NCBI RefSeq assembly: GCF_000190315.1
Contig: NC_015151.1
Span: forward strand, 1,426,001 to 1,490,000
From: Vulcanisaeta moutnovskia 768-28
GTDB taxonomy: Archaea > Thermoproteota > Thermoprotei > Thermoproteales > Thermocladiaceae
DNA: 64,000 nt
Direction: 5' to 3'
Numbering within the stretch: the first letter of the stretch is position 1; each line of letters opens with the position of its first letter. A program made the position numbers and the translations under genes. Positions 27,326-36,556 of the stretch are shown here, piece after piece. The notes under the pieces are model-generated. The model had not been told where the DNA came from. It did not search any database and worked only from the letters and a program-made list of their open reading frames with translations.

Positions 27326-27351
27326 GTTAGGTTTATTTCCCTGGTTTTCTA

Positions 27352-28434
27352 TTGCAATTCTGTGTGAGGGAGTTATTCGGCTTTGTTAGGGCTTTAGAGC
27401 GATTGAGGGATTTCGTTGGTGAGTTCATACCTGAGGATTCCATCGACTTGTCCGAGGGCGATCAATTCGAGGTTTCATGCAAGGGCGAGCTCACGACAGG
27501 GAGGGTTGAGGCCCTGGGCCAGGTTGGCAGTGTGGGTGTGGTTCTCGGCCTAGACTCCCAATCCTCAAGGCTTAGGTTTGAGGGTGTCGATGTTTACGTA
27601 GTCACCGGCGCGTTGGTGGGGCCCAGGAACGCCCTGGTTCCCGGCTTGCCCAATGCGCATTGGCTTGGTCTTAGGTTTCGATTTAGGGCTAATGAAGAGG
27701 CGTTGAAGGGTCTTGAGGGGGAGATTGGGGGCTTCGCCCTGGTTAGGTCCAGGGTTCTTGGTCGGGTGTTTGATGGTGCGTATAATGAGGAGGCGGTTAG
27801 GGATGAGGTTAGGACTGAGGTTGAGACTAGGCTTGTGGAGGAGTTCAGGGGCTTGGGGCTTGGTGATGCCCTCCTCATGGTTGATGGCCCGATATTCCCA
27901 ACGCCGAGGGTCCTAACAATGAGTGATAACCCATACGCGGAGCTCTACATGAGCTTCATCCAACGTAGGGTGGAGGCCCTACGCGGGGTGAGGGCTGTGG
28001 GTGTTGTTAAGAGGCTTGGCCAGTCAACGTACCTAGCCAAGTGCCTTGGGTTTGGCGTTGATGATGACACACTGGTGAAGAACCAGGTCACTAGGTCTTT
28101 GGGTGGTGGCGTCTACACGGCCGTTGTGGGGCCAATCACGATTAGGGTGGGTGACTACACGAAGTATTGCTGGTACGTTGCGTCGAGGCTCGGAAACTCG
28201 ATGAGCGTCGTTAGGGTTGAGGCCCTTGACAGGGATTTGGCAATGCTCGGCGCCGTGTATGTGGCGAGGACAATGGGACTCGATGGGGTCCCAATACCGA
28301 TAAGGCTGGCCGACAGGTTGGCGAGGAGGTTGAACGCGGGTATTACGAACCTACTCGCATCACTGGCGCCGCTTAGGCTTACATACGAGGGCCTCGAAGA
28401 ACTCAATAAGGCATTGAGGGAGTTGGGTGGTTGA
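27352..28434 (+). CDS. nurA: NurA-family nuclease (CRISPR-linked copy)
   Basis: A 360-residue NurA-like 5'-3' nuclease, an RNase H-fold enzyme that sits on the HerA hexamer. Recognisable blocks are VVLGLDSQSSRLRFEGV (first catalytic Asp), a middle acidic helix region, LLMVDGPIFPTP (second motif) and GVVKRLGQSTYLA. It is coupled to a herA-like gene (8-bp overlap). It begins right after CRISPR leader 1, while the housekeeping herA-mre11-rad50 operon at 5-10.6 kb has no nurA. The start is uncertain: TTG 27352 or GTG 27364, both 20-32 nt after a TATA-like GTTTATTTCC. This could be the cell's only nurA or a defence-associated second copy. Confidence 0.8.
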   Translation: MQFCVRELFGFVRALERLRDFVGEFIPEDSIDLSEGDQFEVSCKGELTTGRVEALGQVGSVGVVLGLDSQSSRLRFEGVDVYVVTGALVGPRNALVPGLPNAHWLGLRFRFRANEEALKGLEGEIGGFALVRSRVLGRVFDGAYNEEAVRDEVRTEVETRLVEEFRGLGLGDALLMVDGPIFPTPRVLTMSDNPYAELYMSFIQRRVEALRGVRAVGVVKRLGQSTYLAKCLGFGVDDDTLVKNQVTRSLGGGVYTAVVGPITIRVGDYTKYCWYVASRLGNSMSVVRVEALDRDLAMLGAVYVARTMGLDGVPIPIRLADRLARRLNAGITNLLASLAPLRLTYEGLEELNKALRELGG

Positions 28435-30157
28435 GGTGGGTCTTGGGGGAGTTGACTGCGTTAGTTATGTGGGCTTGATAACGAGGTTGATGCCCAGCTC
28501 CGTCTCTCTCGAGTCCGCAGAGGTACACATGGTGACTGAGTGCGATAGGGAGTTCCACGTCGGTGAGTACCTCGTTGTTGAGTCCAGGGGCTCCAATTAC
28601 CTGGCTAGGATTGCGGAGTCCAGGGTCGAGGACATATACTCAATAGCCAAGACCCCGGTACTATCCCTAGACCAGGAGTTGGCCATGGACGTGAAGTACG
28701 TGCCGAGGCTAATAAAGCTCGAGTTAATCTCAGAGTGTAGGAATAGCGATTGTGGACCGCCCACGAAGCCACCCGAAATACACTCCAGGGTTAGGGTCCC
28801 AGGCCCAGGCGAGGTCTCTAGGATGCTCTCCCTACCCAGTGCCGGGGTCGTCATTGGCGCCCTCGCGCTACCCAACGGCTCCTCCCTACCCGACAACCAA
28901 GTCCTGCTGCCCCTGGATGCCCTTAGGCACCACGTCCTCGTTGTTGGGACTACGGGCAGCGGCAAAACAACGCTCCTCAAGAACCTGGCGCTGGAGTTGG
29001 TTGGTAACTACGGTAAGGTTACCGTGGTGTCCCTGGACGCGGTTGGGCACTACCACCACCTACTGCTCAACAATGTCGATGTTAGGGTCCTAATGCCGGT
29101 GACCAGGGGTATGCTCAGGAGGTACCTGGGCAGTGGCGGTGATGTTAAGGACCTGGCCCACGCCCTGGTTAGGGACTACGTAAACAGCGCCTTCAAGTCC
29201 TTCGGCATAAGGCTTGGTAGGGCCAGGGTTAGGGCTAGGTTCGCGAGGAGGCGCAAGGGCGGTGTAAGCGTGGTTAGGGAGGTCAGGGTAATGCCGGGTA
29301 ATTTGAGGGCCGGCGTAACCATCATACCCTGGGCTCTGAGGACCAGGGCTATACTGTATAGGGTTAATGACGTGACTGGGATGCTCACGGAGCAGGCCAG
29401 GATGTTCTACGGGAGGGTGATCAAGGCGGTGAGGGATAAGGTGCCTGGCGAATTAACGTTTAGGAAAATATACAATCACTTGATAAGCCCCAGCGAGGTT
29501 CAGGAGCGCGGTAGGAGGCTGCTTAATTACGAGGTCATTGCCAGAGACCTCGGGATTCACGAGAGCACCCTCCAGAACATAATTAGGACTATACTGGCGA
29601 TTATTGAGACGGGGGTAGTCGACGTTAAGCGCGGAAACGTGGTCGTCCCAGAGCCTGACTACAGGGAGGCCCTGAGGCCGGGCTACGTCGTGCTTCACTT
29701 AGCCAATGTGTTGCCCATGGCCCAGAGGGTCATGGTTTACAGGGTGTTGGACGTGGTCTATAGGTTCATGGGGCTCGAACACCTGAGGGATAGGGAGAGG
29801 ATGAGTGCGGTACTCGTCGATGAGGCACACCTATTCTTCCCACAGACCAGGAGTGAGGATGAGAAGGCGATGCTCGAGAGGCACCTCACGAGGCTCACAA
29901 GGCTCGGTAGGGGTAGGGGTATAGCCGTTGTCTTCGCGACCCACATGCCCACAGACCTAAACGACGCGGTGATACAGCTCACGAACACAAAGATTGTGCT
30001 CAGGAGCGACGAGAAGGTCCTGGAGAGGTTGGGAATACCCAGCAGTGAGAGGAGGTTCCTAACCACCGCAACCGCCGGGCTCGCCTACGTAACCACCTTC
30101 GCCTATAGGTACCCGGTGTACGTGAGGATAACCCCAAGGGCGTACCACGTGGGTTAG
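28427..30157 (+). CDS. HerA-like DNA translocase (CRISPR-linked copy)
   Basis: A 576-residue HerA/FtsK-superfamily ATPase. Walker A is GTTGSGKTT (about residue 174), Walker B is AVLVDEAHLFFPQ (about 460), and a downstream sensor is FATHMPTDLN then NTKIVLRSD. The N-terminal ~110 residues form a HAS-barrel-like beta region (HVGEYLVVES). It differs from the operon HerA at 5000: no SWIM-like tail and a Cys-containing N-terminal insertion (ECRNSDCGPP). It overlaps nurA by 8 bp, so the two should form one DNA-processing machine. Its 3' end overlaps the convergent CARF gene by 4 bp. Confidence 0.83.
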   Translation: MVEVGLGGVDCVSYVGLITRLMPSSVSLESAEVHMVTECDREFHVGEYLVVESRGSNYLARIAESRVEDIYSIAKTPVLSLDQELAMDVKYVPRLIKLELISECRNSDCGPPTKPPEIHSRVRVPGPGEVSRMLSLPSAGVVIGALALPNGSSLPDNQVLLPLDALRHHVLVVGTTGSGKTTLLKNLALELVGNYGKVTVVSLDAVGHYHHLLLNNVDVRVLMPVTRGMLRRYLGSGGDVKDLAHALVRDYVNSAFKSFGIRLGRARVRARFARRRKGGVSVVREVRVMPGNLRAGVTIIPWALRTRAILYRVNDVTGMLTEQARMFYGRVIKAVRDKVPGELTFRKIYNHLISPSEVQERGRRLLNYEVIARDLGIHESTLQNIIRTILAIIETGVVDVKRGNVVVPEPDYREALRPGYVVLHLANVLPMAQRVMVYRVLDVVYRFMGLEHLRDRERMSAVLVDEAHLFFPQTRSEDEKAMLERHLTRLTRLGRGRGIAVVFATHMPTDLNDAVIQLTNTKIVLRSDEKVLERLGIPSSERRFLTTATAGLAYVTTFAYRYPVYVRITPRAYHVG

Positions 30158-30921
30158 CACAAACCCCTAGCACCAAGTAACTCCCTGAGCCACCTGGGAA
30201 CCCTATAACCACCGCCATCCCTAACCACAAACCCAAGCCTAAGCAACTCACTGAGCATTTCGGCACTGGGCATGATGCCCACGTCAATACTACACAACGC
30301 CCTAGCAACCTCAGGCCTTAGGGTTATGGGGAGCCTCGGCAGGACAATCAATGGGCCACCCTCCACTAGGTATACGGGCCTCGCATCCGTCAACCACGCA
30401 ACCATGGAGGCGAGCACAGCCTCGAGCTTAGTACCGCCGGTTATAACCACGTAGGTCTCGAAACCCCTCGAGGAGTAGTTCAGGAGTCTCCTACCCATTA
30501 CGTCGACGAAGGACGACAAACCACCCTCGAGATCACCACCAAAGAGGGAGACCTGCGTCGCGCCCAGAACCCTAACGCCGCTCAATACGCCTTTGCTCAC
30601 ACAGTTAGCAATCACCATGGCACAAAACCAACTGGTCTTAGTATCCGTGTAGAAGAACTCAACGTCAAACCCACCAACCAATTCCCTAAGCCGAACCAGG
30701 CTACCGAGCTCCGCACAACAACTAGCCAAGTCACCACAGGCGTAATCCACCAACTCCCTGAACAGACCACTGCCAAGCCCGAGCATGCCAAGCGCGACAT
30801 CAGCCCTGGAGTCGCCGAGCAGGGCCTTGCTTACTACGTCCACGTGAGACTTAATGGCGCCCCTATCAAGGGCATTCCTAAGCAGTGAAACACCAACAAT
30901 CACAGCAACGTAAGCACCCAC
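30154..30921 (-). CDS. CARF-domain protein, ring-nuclease-like (APE2256/Crn1 type)
   Basis: A 255-residue protein resembling the APE2256/Crn1 family, whose known members bind and cleave cyclic tetra-adenylate. The N-terminal strand and loop (VAVIVGVSLLRN, Ser12) match the nucleotide-binding loop of the CARF fold. The second hallmark is VVITGGTKLEAVLASMVAWL, with Lys165 in the position used for cA4 cleavage. The C-terminal ~60 residues look like a winged helix (SAEMLSELLRLGFVVRDGGGYRVPRWLRELL). It lies at the outer end of the Cmr minus-strand block, 57 bp downstream of csx1. It may be a signal-off enzyme or a cOA-responsive regulator. Confidence 0.72.
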   Translation of the reverse strand: MGAYVAVIVGVSLLRNALDRGAIKSHVDVVSKALLGDSRADVALGMLGLGSGLFRELVDYACGDLASCCAELGSLVRLRELVGGFDVEFFYTDTKTSWFCAMVIANCVSKGVLSGVRVLGATQVSLFGGDLEGGLSSFVDVMGRRLLNYSSRGFETYVVITGGTKLEAVLASMVAWLTDARPVYLVEGGPLIVLPRLPITLRPEVARALCSIDVGIMPSAEMLSELLRLGFVVRDGGGYRVPRWLRELLGARGLC

Positions 30922-30978
30922 AGAGTTAGAAACAGGAACTCATTAATAAATAAAGCACGCCAACAAAACACAACCACC

Positions 30979-32304
30979 TCAAGCCTGCTTATACCTCAAG
31001 CCCAGCTTATTAAGCACGACATCATCAACATCCAAGCAGTAATCATCGTCGCATTTCTCTACATACGTGCAATCCTTAAGCAGCCCCGCATGAGCAATGG
31101 CATTCCTCTCGAAAACCTCATCCCTCTCCCCCGAACCACACTTGATAAACTCCTCCCCCAACAATTCCGCGTAGAGCACCTTATCCTTTACCAATTTACC
31201 ACTCCTCTGGATAGCATTGCCCAGGTTATTCAGCTCGTTTATTACCAACTTGCCAACTACTTCATTCACCTTACTGTACAGTTTAGACGCATCACTCATC
31301 AACGCGTACAGCTTATTCCTCGATTTACCACATATTAAGTCCTCAAGGGCTTCCTCGTAATAATCCATGTACTTACCACGCACGCCGCTGTAGTCAACCC
31401 TCATCACCTCCTTACCGCCCTCATCGTCCCTTCTTACCTCAATTCTTACATTAACCCCTTGTAAATGCCCCTTACCCTTCGATCTTTGACCACACAGTTT
31501 ATGCACAATTATCGGCAGACCCATACTGAAGGCCTTGACTACGGGCGATGAGGGCCCTTCAGGCAATACTATGGTCCTCACCCGCTCACTAAATACCTTT
31601 ATGTAATTCCATGTCTGCGGCATCGCGTTAAACACCTTTATGATGACTTCATCGACGCCCTTGAGCAGTGCCAGCGATGCGGCGAGTCTGGTGGCGAACA
31701 ACGTCAGTGTTGGCATGAAGTTTATTCCATGCGTCACGTCGAGTATTACTTTCACGTGTTCGTCTTCATTGACGACGTCATTAATGGCGCTCCACAGCTC
31801 GTGTATGAGCTCCATCATCATTAGGTCAGGGTAACTGTTGTAAATCCACGTATTTATCCCGTAGTACTTGCCCATGGTTGACGTTATAACAACCCTAAGC
31901 TTATCATCATTAATACCCCACCTATTGGCTAGCCTTCTTACGTATTCCTCAACAATCGATCTCCACACTTTATCATAATTACCGCTGGTTGGCTCAACCA
32001 TAACCGTCAATTTACCCTCCCCACCTCCCTCCTCCCTTAACTGCACCTTTCCGTCTTGTTTCAGGCTCTTGAGCACTTCATAAGCATCATTATTCTTTGG
32101 CTGCGTACTAACGGTTATGACGCTGTCAACCACGTATATTACGTACCTATCGACCTTATCCCTATTAATACACACCATTGACGAGTACCCACGCGCCCTA
32201 CCGCTTCTCACAGCATCATCCTCACCGTCGCAGGCGTACTCAACATTGTCCCAACTTAGTGGGTTTCCCCAGGTCGCTATGTATATAGTCTTTGTACTGG
32301 TCAT
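30979..32304 (-). CDS. csx1: Csx1 family cyclic-oligoadenylate-activated RNase (CARF-HEPN), intact
   Basis: A 441-residue type III ancillary effector. The N-terminal CARF domain (about 1-240) starts IYIATWGNPLSW and contains VKVILDVTHGINFMPTLT, the cOA-binding signature. The C-terminal HEPN domain carries RNAIAHAGLL near residue 405, the catalytic RX4H motif. It would be switched on by cyclic oligoadenylate made by Cas10 and cut RNA non-specifically in the cytoplasm. The start overlaps the cmr3 stop by 4 bp, so it is part of the cas10-cmr3-csx1 operon. It is the only one of three csx1 genes in the window with an unbroken frame. Confidence 0.88.
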   Translation of the reverse strand: MTSTKTIYIATWGNPLSWDNVEYACDGEDDAVRSGRARGYSSMVCINRDKVDRYVIYVVDSVITVSTQPKNNDAYEVLKSLKQDGKVQLREEGGGEGKLTVMVEPTSGNYDKVWRSIVEEYVRRLANRWGINDDKLRVVITSTMGKYYGINTWIYNSYPDLMMMELIHELWSAINDVVNEDEHVKVILDVTHGINFMPTLTLFATRLAASLALLKGVDEVIIKVFNAMPQTWNYIKVFSERVRTIVLPEGPSSPVVKAFSMGLPIIVHKLCGQRSKGKGHLQGVNVRIEVRRDDEGGKEVMRVDYSGVRGKYMDYYEEALEDLICGKSRNKLYALMSDASKLYSKVNEVVGKLVINELNNLGNAIQRSGKLVKDKVLYAELLGEEFIKCGSGERDEVFERNAIAHAGLLKDCTYVEKCDDDYCLDVDDVVLNKLGLRYKQA

Positions 32305-33266
32305 AGCGACACCCTATATATGGATCCATAGCCAAGCTCCGAAAGCAGCCCTATCGCCAACGCATCCCTGCACTCATCCTTAAGCCTCACCACAGTCCCC
32401 TGAGGCAATGCCTGAAGTATGGGCCTCCTAAACCTGCAGACCTCGCTAAACCCAAGCCCAATGTTAATCACCCTAACCTTAAACTTCTCCCCATCAAAAA
32501 CCCCATAAACCTCCTCAACACACTTCAAGCCCCTTACATTACCCACATCAGCCGTGGGGTCTTCGCTACTGAAGAGAATAGGCTGCAGGGCCACTGCGTA
32601 TTTGCCAGCCCTGGGTGGTTCAACGTTATTACCACCTTCAATTAATGCAAACCTACCCTCACCCCCAAGTCTAATTACTATATCTGAGGTTAGGTTAAGG
32701 TTCTTTAATAGGTATATGAACTTAACATCGTGGTCCCTATAGTTTACGTACGATGACTTAAACATGGCTTCAGTAACATGGGCATCGCCTATGTCTACCC
32801 CAACCCTAGTATTTATACTAGCGTATTGGATAAACATTTTATTAAGCTCATCAATTAGTTTCTTCGCCTCATCCTGACCCCTCATGGAGGCGTTTACGTA
32901 TGCTTTAAGCCCATCGACCCCTATGGCCCTTATACCCATAGGCGCGTAATACTTGCCGTCAATGAGCAGTAGAGGTCCCCATAGGCACGGCTCCTGGCTT
33001 AGTAAATCACCTAGGTTGGGGCTACAGTTGAGGAGCTTATGAGCCAGTTGCTTTAGGTCATCAAAATCGTACACGCCGCCTTTAACCTTACCGCAATCAA
33101 TGCTAAGCGATATATCCATGGCATTACCTAGGGCACCTAGTATGGTGCTCGGTGGCGGTACTGCGGTTGATTCGTCTGTGAAGAATTCCTCAGCGGTTCC
33201 TAGATTCCTAACACCGAGGTGTAGTGGCTCCAGGGGCCTTACCTGAACCACCCTATATGCGCTCAT
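32301..33266 (-). CDS. cmr3: Cmr3 (type III-B Cas5-group subunit)
   Basis: A 321-residue Cmr3, the RAMP subunit that caps the 5' handle of the crRNA and contacts Cas10. The N-terminal family pattern is clear: VVQVRPLEPLHLGVRNLG, then TDESTAVPPPSTILGALGNA and the CLWGPLLLIDGKYYAP region. The C-terminal LLSELGYGSIYRVSL includes the glycine-containing loop. It overlaps cas10 upstream (4 bp) and csx1 downstream (4 bp). Size and order fit a III-B locus. Confidence 0.87.
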   Translation of the reverse strand: MSAYRVVQVRPLEPLHLGVRNLGTAEEFFTDESTAVPPPSTILGALGNAMDISLSIDCGKVKGGVYDFDDLKQLAHKLLNCSPNLGDLLSQEPCLWGPLLLIDGKYYAPMGIRAIGVDGLKAYVNASMRGQDEAKKLIDELNKMFIQYASINTRVGVDIGDAHVTEAMFKSSYVNYRDHDVKFIYLLKNLNLTSDIVIRLGGEGRFALIEGGNNVEPPRAGKYAVALQPILFSSEDPTADVGNVRGLKCVEEVYGVFDGEKFKVRVINIGLGFSEVCRFRRPILQALPQGTVVRLKDECRDALAIGLLSELGYGSIYRVSL

Positions 33267-36200
33267 GGGTACCCCCTCAACACCCTGTAAGCCTTTACTA
33301 ATTCATTAATCAGGTAGCTGCCGCTGGGGGAGGCCTTAATCTCTAATCTAGCTGCCGCATCAATGCCGGTAATGTTGGCGAGATTGCTTAGTGAGAATAG
33401 TTCAGCAACCTTAGATTCATACTCACGAGATTCAGCGTTCCTCCTAATTATGAGGCCCCATACATCGTTAAGCACATCACCTCTATTACTTACTACTAAT
33501 TGGTTTATTAACTGCAGGTATTCATCAAAGTCCTCAGGTAGGTTACCGCTAAGTACCTTACCTAACCTAGCTATGAATAACTGATTCAGGGCGTCAATCA
33601 TATTGGCGACGCTTCCCTGTTTACCATCACTAAGCGGTATGACCGCCCTCATGCCTGTTCTGGATTCGCTTATCGTTAAGGTATCTTTCTTAAGACGCAC
33701 TTGGTTAAGTGACCACTCGGCCTTTTTACTAATGCCCTCAAGCAATTCAATGGTCTCCTTCACCTCCTCATTCATGTTATCCATAATGTTTACGAACCTA
33801 ACGGAAAAACTTCTACCAAAACCCCCAATTACGGGGGCCGCTATGTGGTAGCCATCACCGATTCTATGGAATCCGCCATCACCCCAATAATTCCTACGCA
33901 TATCCCTAACAGTGGTGAGGGAGGTCTCCACGGGGGTTAAGGCTAATACATCATCACCACCGCTGAATATTAGGCCTTTAACCGCGTATTTATACTCTGT
34001 TATGTATATGTCCCTGAGGGCCGTAATCATTAGGGCCATTGATAGGGTAGCTAGGTAAGTTGGGCTCACTATTAACCCGCCTAACCCATGCATGACAGAA
34101 CTTAACTTAGCATAAGCATCGCTTAACTCACGTGCGCCAGCATTCTCAGCCACCTTAGATAACTCTGTGAGTAGCTTATAGTAGCCATCTAGTGGTATAT
34201 CACCCTTACTTAATTCACCGATATTATCCGCATCACCCTTAATTATTGCGTAATAGGATCTAAATTTGAGTAACGAATCGTCAACTCCCTTAATTAATGC
34301 CCTTAGAGAATCGTCAATGTCTAGATCACGGCTAAGCTCATTAATGAGTTTAACCTTATCATCATGGCTTATGGATGCTTTATCGATGCAACTATTAAAT
34401 AACCTGCGCGCCACCTCTAGGGTGCATTCTAAGCCGCATATCTTCGTAATGTCCTTAGGCGGCTCACCGACAATATAATCCTTAACATTCCTGCACTCCC
34501 TGTGCTCATCAGAATTAGGTAATTTACTAACGACATAGCCGCTTATTCTCATATCGTACCATGCGAAGGCCACGTCCTCCGTGCTATCAAATGACGTATA
34601 TCTACCTCTCTTAAGCCTATAGTATAGTGTCCTCTTAAGCAGGCAAAGTGGCCCCAGGGCCTCGCCGGGCTTCACCCTGAATCTAAGGTTACCAATTTCA
34701 TCATCTGTTGTAAGTTCTAGTGATTTTTTAAGCATATCAATGGTGTCGTCTGCGTAATTAAGGCCCCCTGGCGCTTTCCTTAAATGCACTATTGCAGGCT
34801 CCTCACCGCATATGGAACAGTATATGAACCCCACATCCTCCCTATTAGCCTTCTTAAACACATACTCACTATACGCATCCACATTATCTGCAGTAATAGG
34901 TTTCTTAATAGTGGAGTCGTTGTAGTGGAACCATGCCTTACCCACCGTGAGCCTCTTCCTAGCCCTTACCTGGGCCACCTTGTTTAGGATTCGTAGACCC
35001 ATATGCATTATTAAGAACTTTGCCAACTCCTCATCACTCACCTCCACACCCTTCTCCCTAAGCGTTTCCCTGAGTTCACGCGGTAATCTTAACTTACTGG
35101 ACCTGTCTTCGCTAAACATCTTTAAGTCATCCCCCGTTAACTCAACTCCGCCTATTAGGCATTTGTCGGAGGCACCCCTTATGTGGCTTAGTAAGCATTC
35201 ATACACGTCATGGAGGTTTACCGCATTGATCCTTACGCTTATTAAATCTTTGAAAACGCCACTTTTATTAAGCATGCTATATAGTTTTCTTGAGATTTTA
35301 AGTAACGTATCGCCTCCATCGTCTATTTTCCGGGGCAGCACATCTGTGCAGTATTTGTCATTAACCTCACCATTAAATGCTAAGTTTAATAAGCAATTAT
35401 ATGCTCTTTCAAAGTTCCCACTAAGGATCTCCACCACCTTGCCTTCATCCGATGCGGCAATGCTCGGCATTATAAGCGTCATTGTTCCAGGTATGATGGG
35501 TTCCCTAATGAATTGTTGGGTAATATCCGTTTCCTTAACATCTATATTAATCATTGTTTTAAGGTAAAACCTAGATGTGATGTTCTTAATGGTATCAATA
35601 ATGTTATCCCTTTCTAACGTTCTTGGTAATGTTCTTGATAATGCCCCGATTAGGGTTGCGTGGTATATTGGGTTAAGCCTAAGTGTGGGCCTTATGACTA
35701 GGTCAGGTCCGTACTCCCACACCAGTGGCCACACGGTGAGCCAGGCGAGCATGGATACGAGCCAACTACCAACCCAGAAGTCGCCGGCCTTCCTGGCTGA
35801 ATTAACTATCCTCTGTATGCCCGGTATGTCAACCTCCACCAGATAGCCATTAACCTCACCATCGGACCACAGCATGTTGATGGTTAAGGCGGTGGCGTAG
35901 CTGTGGTCAAACACAGTATGCGTAGGCATTCTAGTGTCCGCTAAACTTGGCGGCAACCCCTCATTAATCCACGTTAACTCGTAAAGCGCGTAAAGCGCAT
36001 GGTACTTCACCCTAGCTTTTTCAACATTATCATTGAAGTTGGAGAGGCTGTTCATTACGCTACGTAAAGTCTCGACGTGGCGTGAAACCGCCCCGCAGTC
36101 CACGTTATTGGGGAGCTCTATTGAATAGCTTGGGTTGAAGATGTTATGCAACTTACTATACCTGAAGACACCCCCCTGGCTCACCGCTTCGCCAAGTAGC

Positions 36201-36469
36201 CACCTATCCATTGACGATGCGACAGCGTCGGCGTGTTTAACAAGCCTATAGGCTGGGTCGTTAACGTCATGCATGTCTCCGAGGGGGTCTGTTAAGCCTA
36301 GCTTATACCAAATGGCCGCCGCCTCATCCTCATGGGCCCCCGTTCTTAGGTATTGCTCATGAAGGCACCTACCCTTACCCATAATGACCCACATCTTGTT
36401 GGATGGATCGTGGAGCAGCGCCCAGGCCTTCGCCTTGAAGTACTTAAGCCAATCAAAGCCACTACTCAT
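33263..36469 (-). CDS. cas10: Cas10/Cmr2 (type III-B large subunit)
   Basis: A 1068-residue large subunit. Near the N-terminus ALLHDPSNK (His20-Asp21) is the HD nuclease motif. A zinc site CSIC is visible at about 568. The first Palm domain has IIKGDADNIG near 745, and the second Palm has SGGDDVLAL at about 836, the intact GGDD cyclase motif. It should therefore sense target RNA, make cyclic oligoadenylate and perhaps cleave single-stranded DNA. First gene of the minus-strand block. A TATA box (36488-36500) lies 25 nt before the ATG and is back to back with the cmr4 promoter. Confidence 0.92.
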   Translation of the reverse strand: MSSGFDWLKYFKAKAWALLHDPSNKMWVIMGKGRCLHEQYLRTGAHEDEAAAIWYKLGLTDPLGDMHDVNDPAYRLVKHADAVASSMDRWLLGEAVSQGGVFRYSKLHNIFNPSYSIELPNNVDCGAVSRHVETLRSVMNSLSNFNDNVEKARVKYHALYALYELTWINEGLPPSLADTRMPTHTVFDHSYATALTINMLWSDGEVNGYLVEVDIPGIQRIVNSARKAGDFWVGSWLVSMLAWLTVWPLVWEYGPDLVIRPTLRLNPIYHATLIGALSRTLPRTLERDNIIDTIKNITSRFYLKTMINIDVKETDITQQFIREPIIPGTMTLIMPSIAASDEGKVVEILSGNFERAYNCLLNLAFNGEVNDKYCTDVLPRKIDDGGDTLLKISRKLYSMLNKSGVFKDLISVRINAVNLHDVYECLLSHIRGASDKCLIGGVELTGDDLKMFSEDRSSKLRLPRELRETLREKGVEVSDEELAKFLIMHMGLRILNKVAQVRARKRLTVGKAWFHYNDSTIKKPITADNVDAYSEYVFKKANREDVGFIYCSICGEEPAIVHLRKAPGGLNYADDTIDMLKKSLELTTDDEIGNLRFRVKPGEALGPLCLLKRTLYYRLKRGRYTSFDSTEDVAFAWYDMRISGYVVSKLPNSDEHRECRNVKDYIVGEPPKDITKICGLECTLEVARRLFNSCIDKASISHDDKVKLINELSRDLDIDDSLRALIKGVDDSLLKFRSYYAIIKGDADNIGELSKGDIPLDGYYKLLTELSKVAENAGARELSDAYAKLSSVMHGLGGLIVSPTYLATLSMALMITALRDIYITEYKYAVKGLIFSGGDDVLALTPVETSLTTVRDMRRNYWGDGGFHRIGDGYHIAAPVIGGFGRSFSVRFVNIMDNMNEEVKETIELLEGISKKAEWSLNQVRLKKDTLTISESRTGMRAVIPLSDGKQGSVANMIDALNQLFIARLGKVLSGNLPEDFDEYLQLINQLVVSNRGDVLNDVWGLIIRRNAESREYESKVAELFSLSNLANITGIDAAARLEIKASPSGSYLINELVKAYRVLRGYP

Positions 36470-36487
36470 TATACTTGGGACTTCCTT

Positions 36488-36539
36488 ACGCTTTTAAGCA
36501 TTAAGCATGGTTGCGTACTACGTAAAGCTTTAAAATTTA
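36488..36539. promoter_or_regulatory. Divergent promoters of the two Cmr blocks
   Basis: On the minus strand a GCTTAAAAGCG box (36488-36500) is about 25 nt from the cas10 ATG at 36469. On the plus strand an AAAGCTTTAAAATTT box (36527-36539) is about 24 nt from the cmr4 ATG at 36557. Both spacings fit leaderless transcripts and a shared regulatory gap of under 90 bp. Confidence 0.65.
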
Positions 36540-36556
36540 CGTTGGGTATCTATGCA

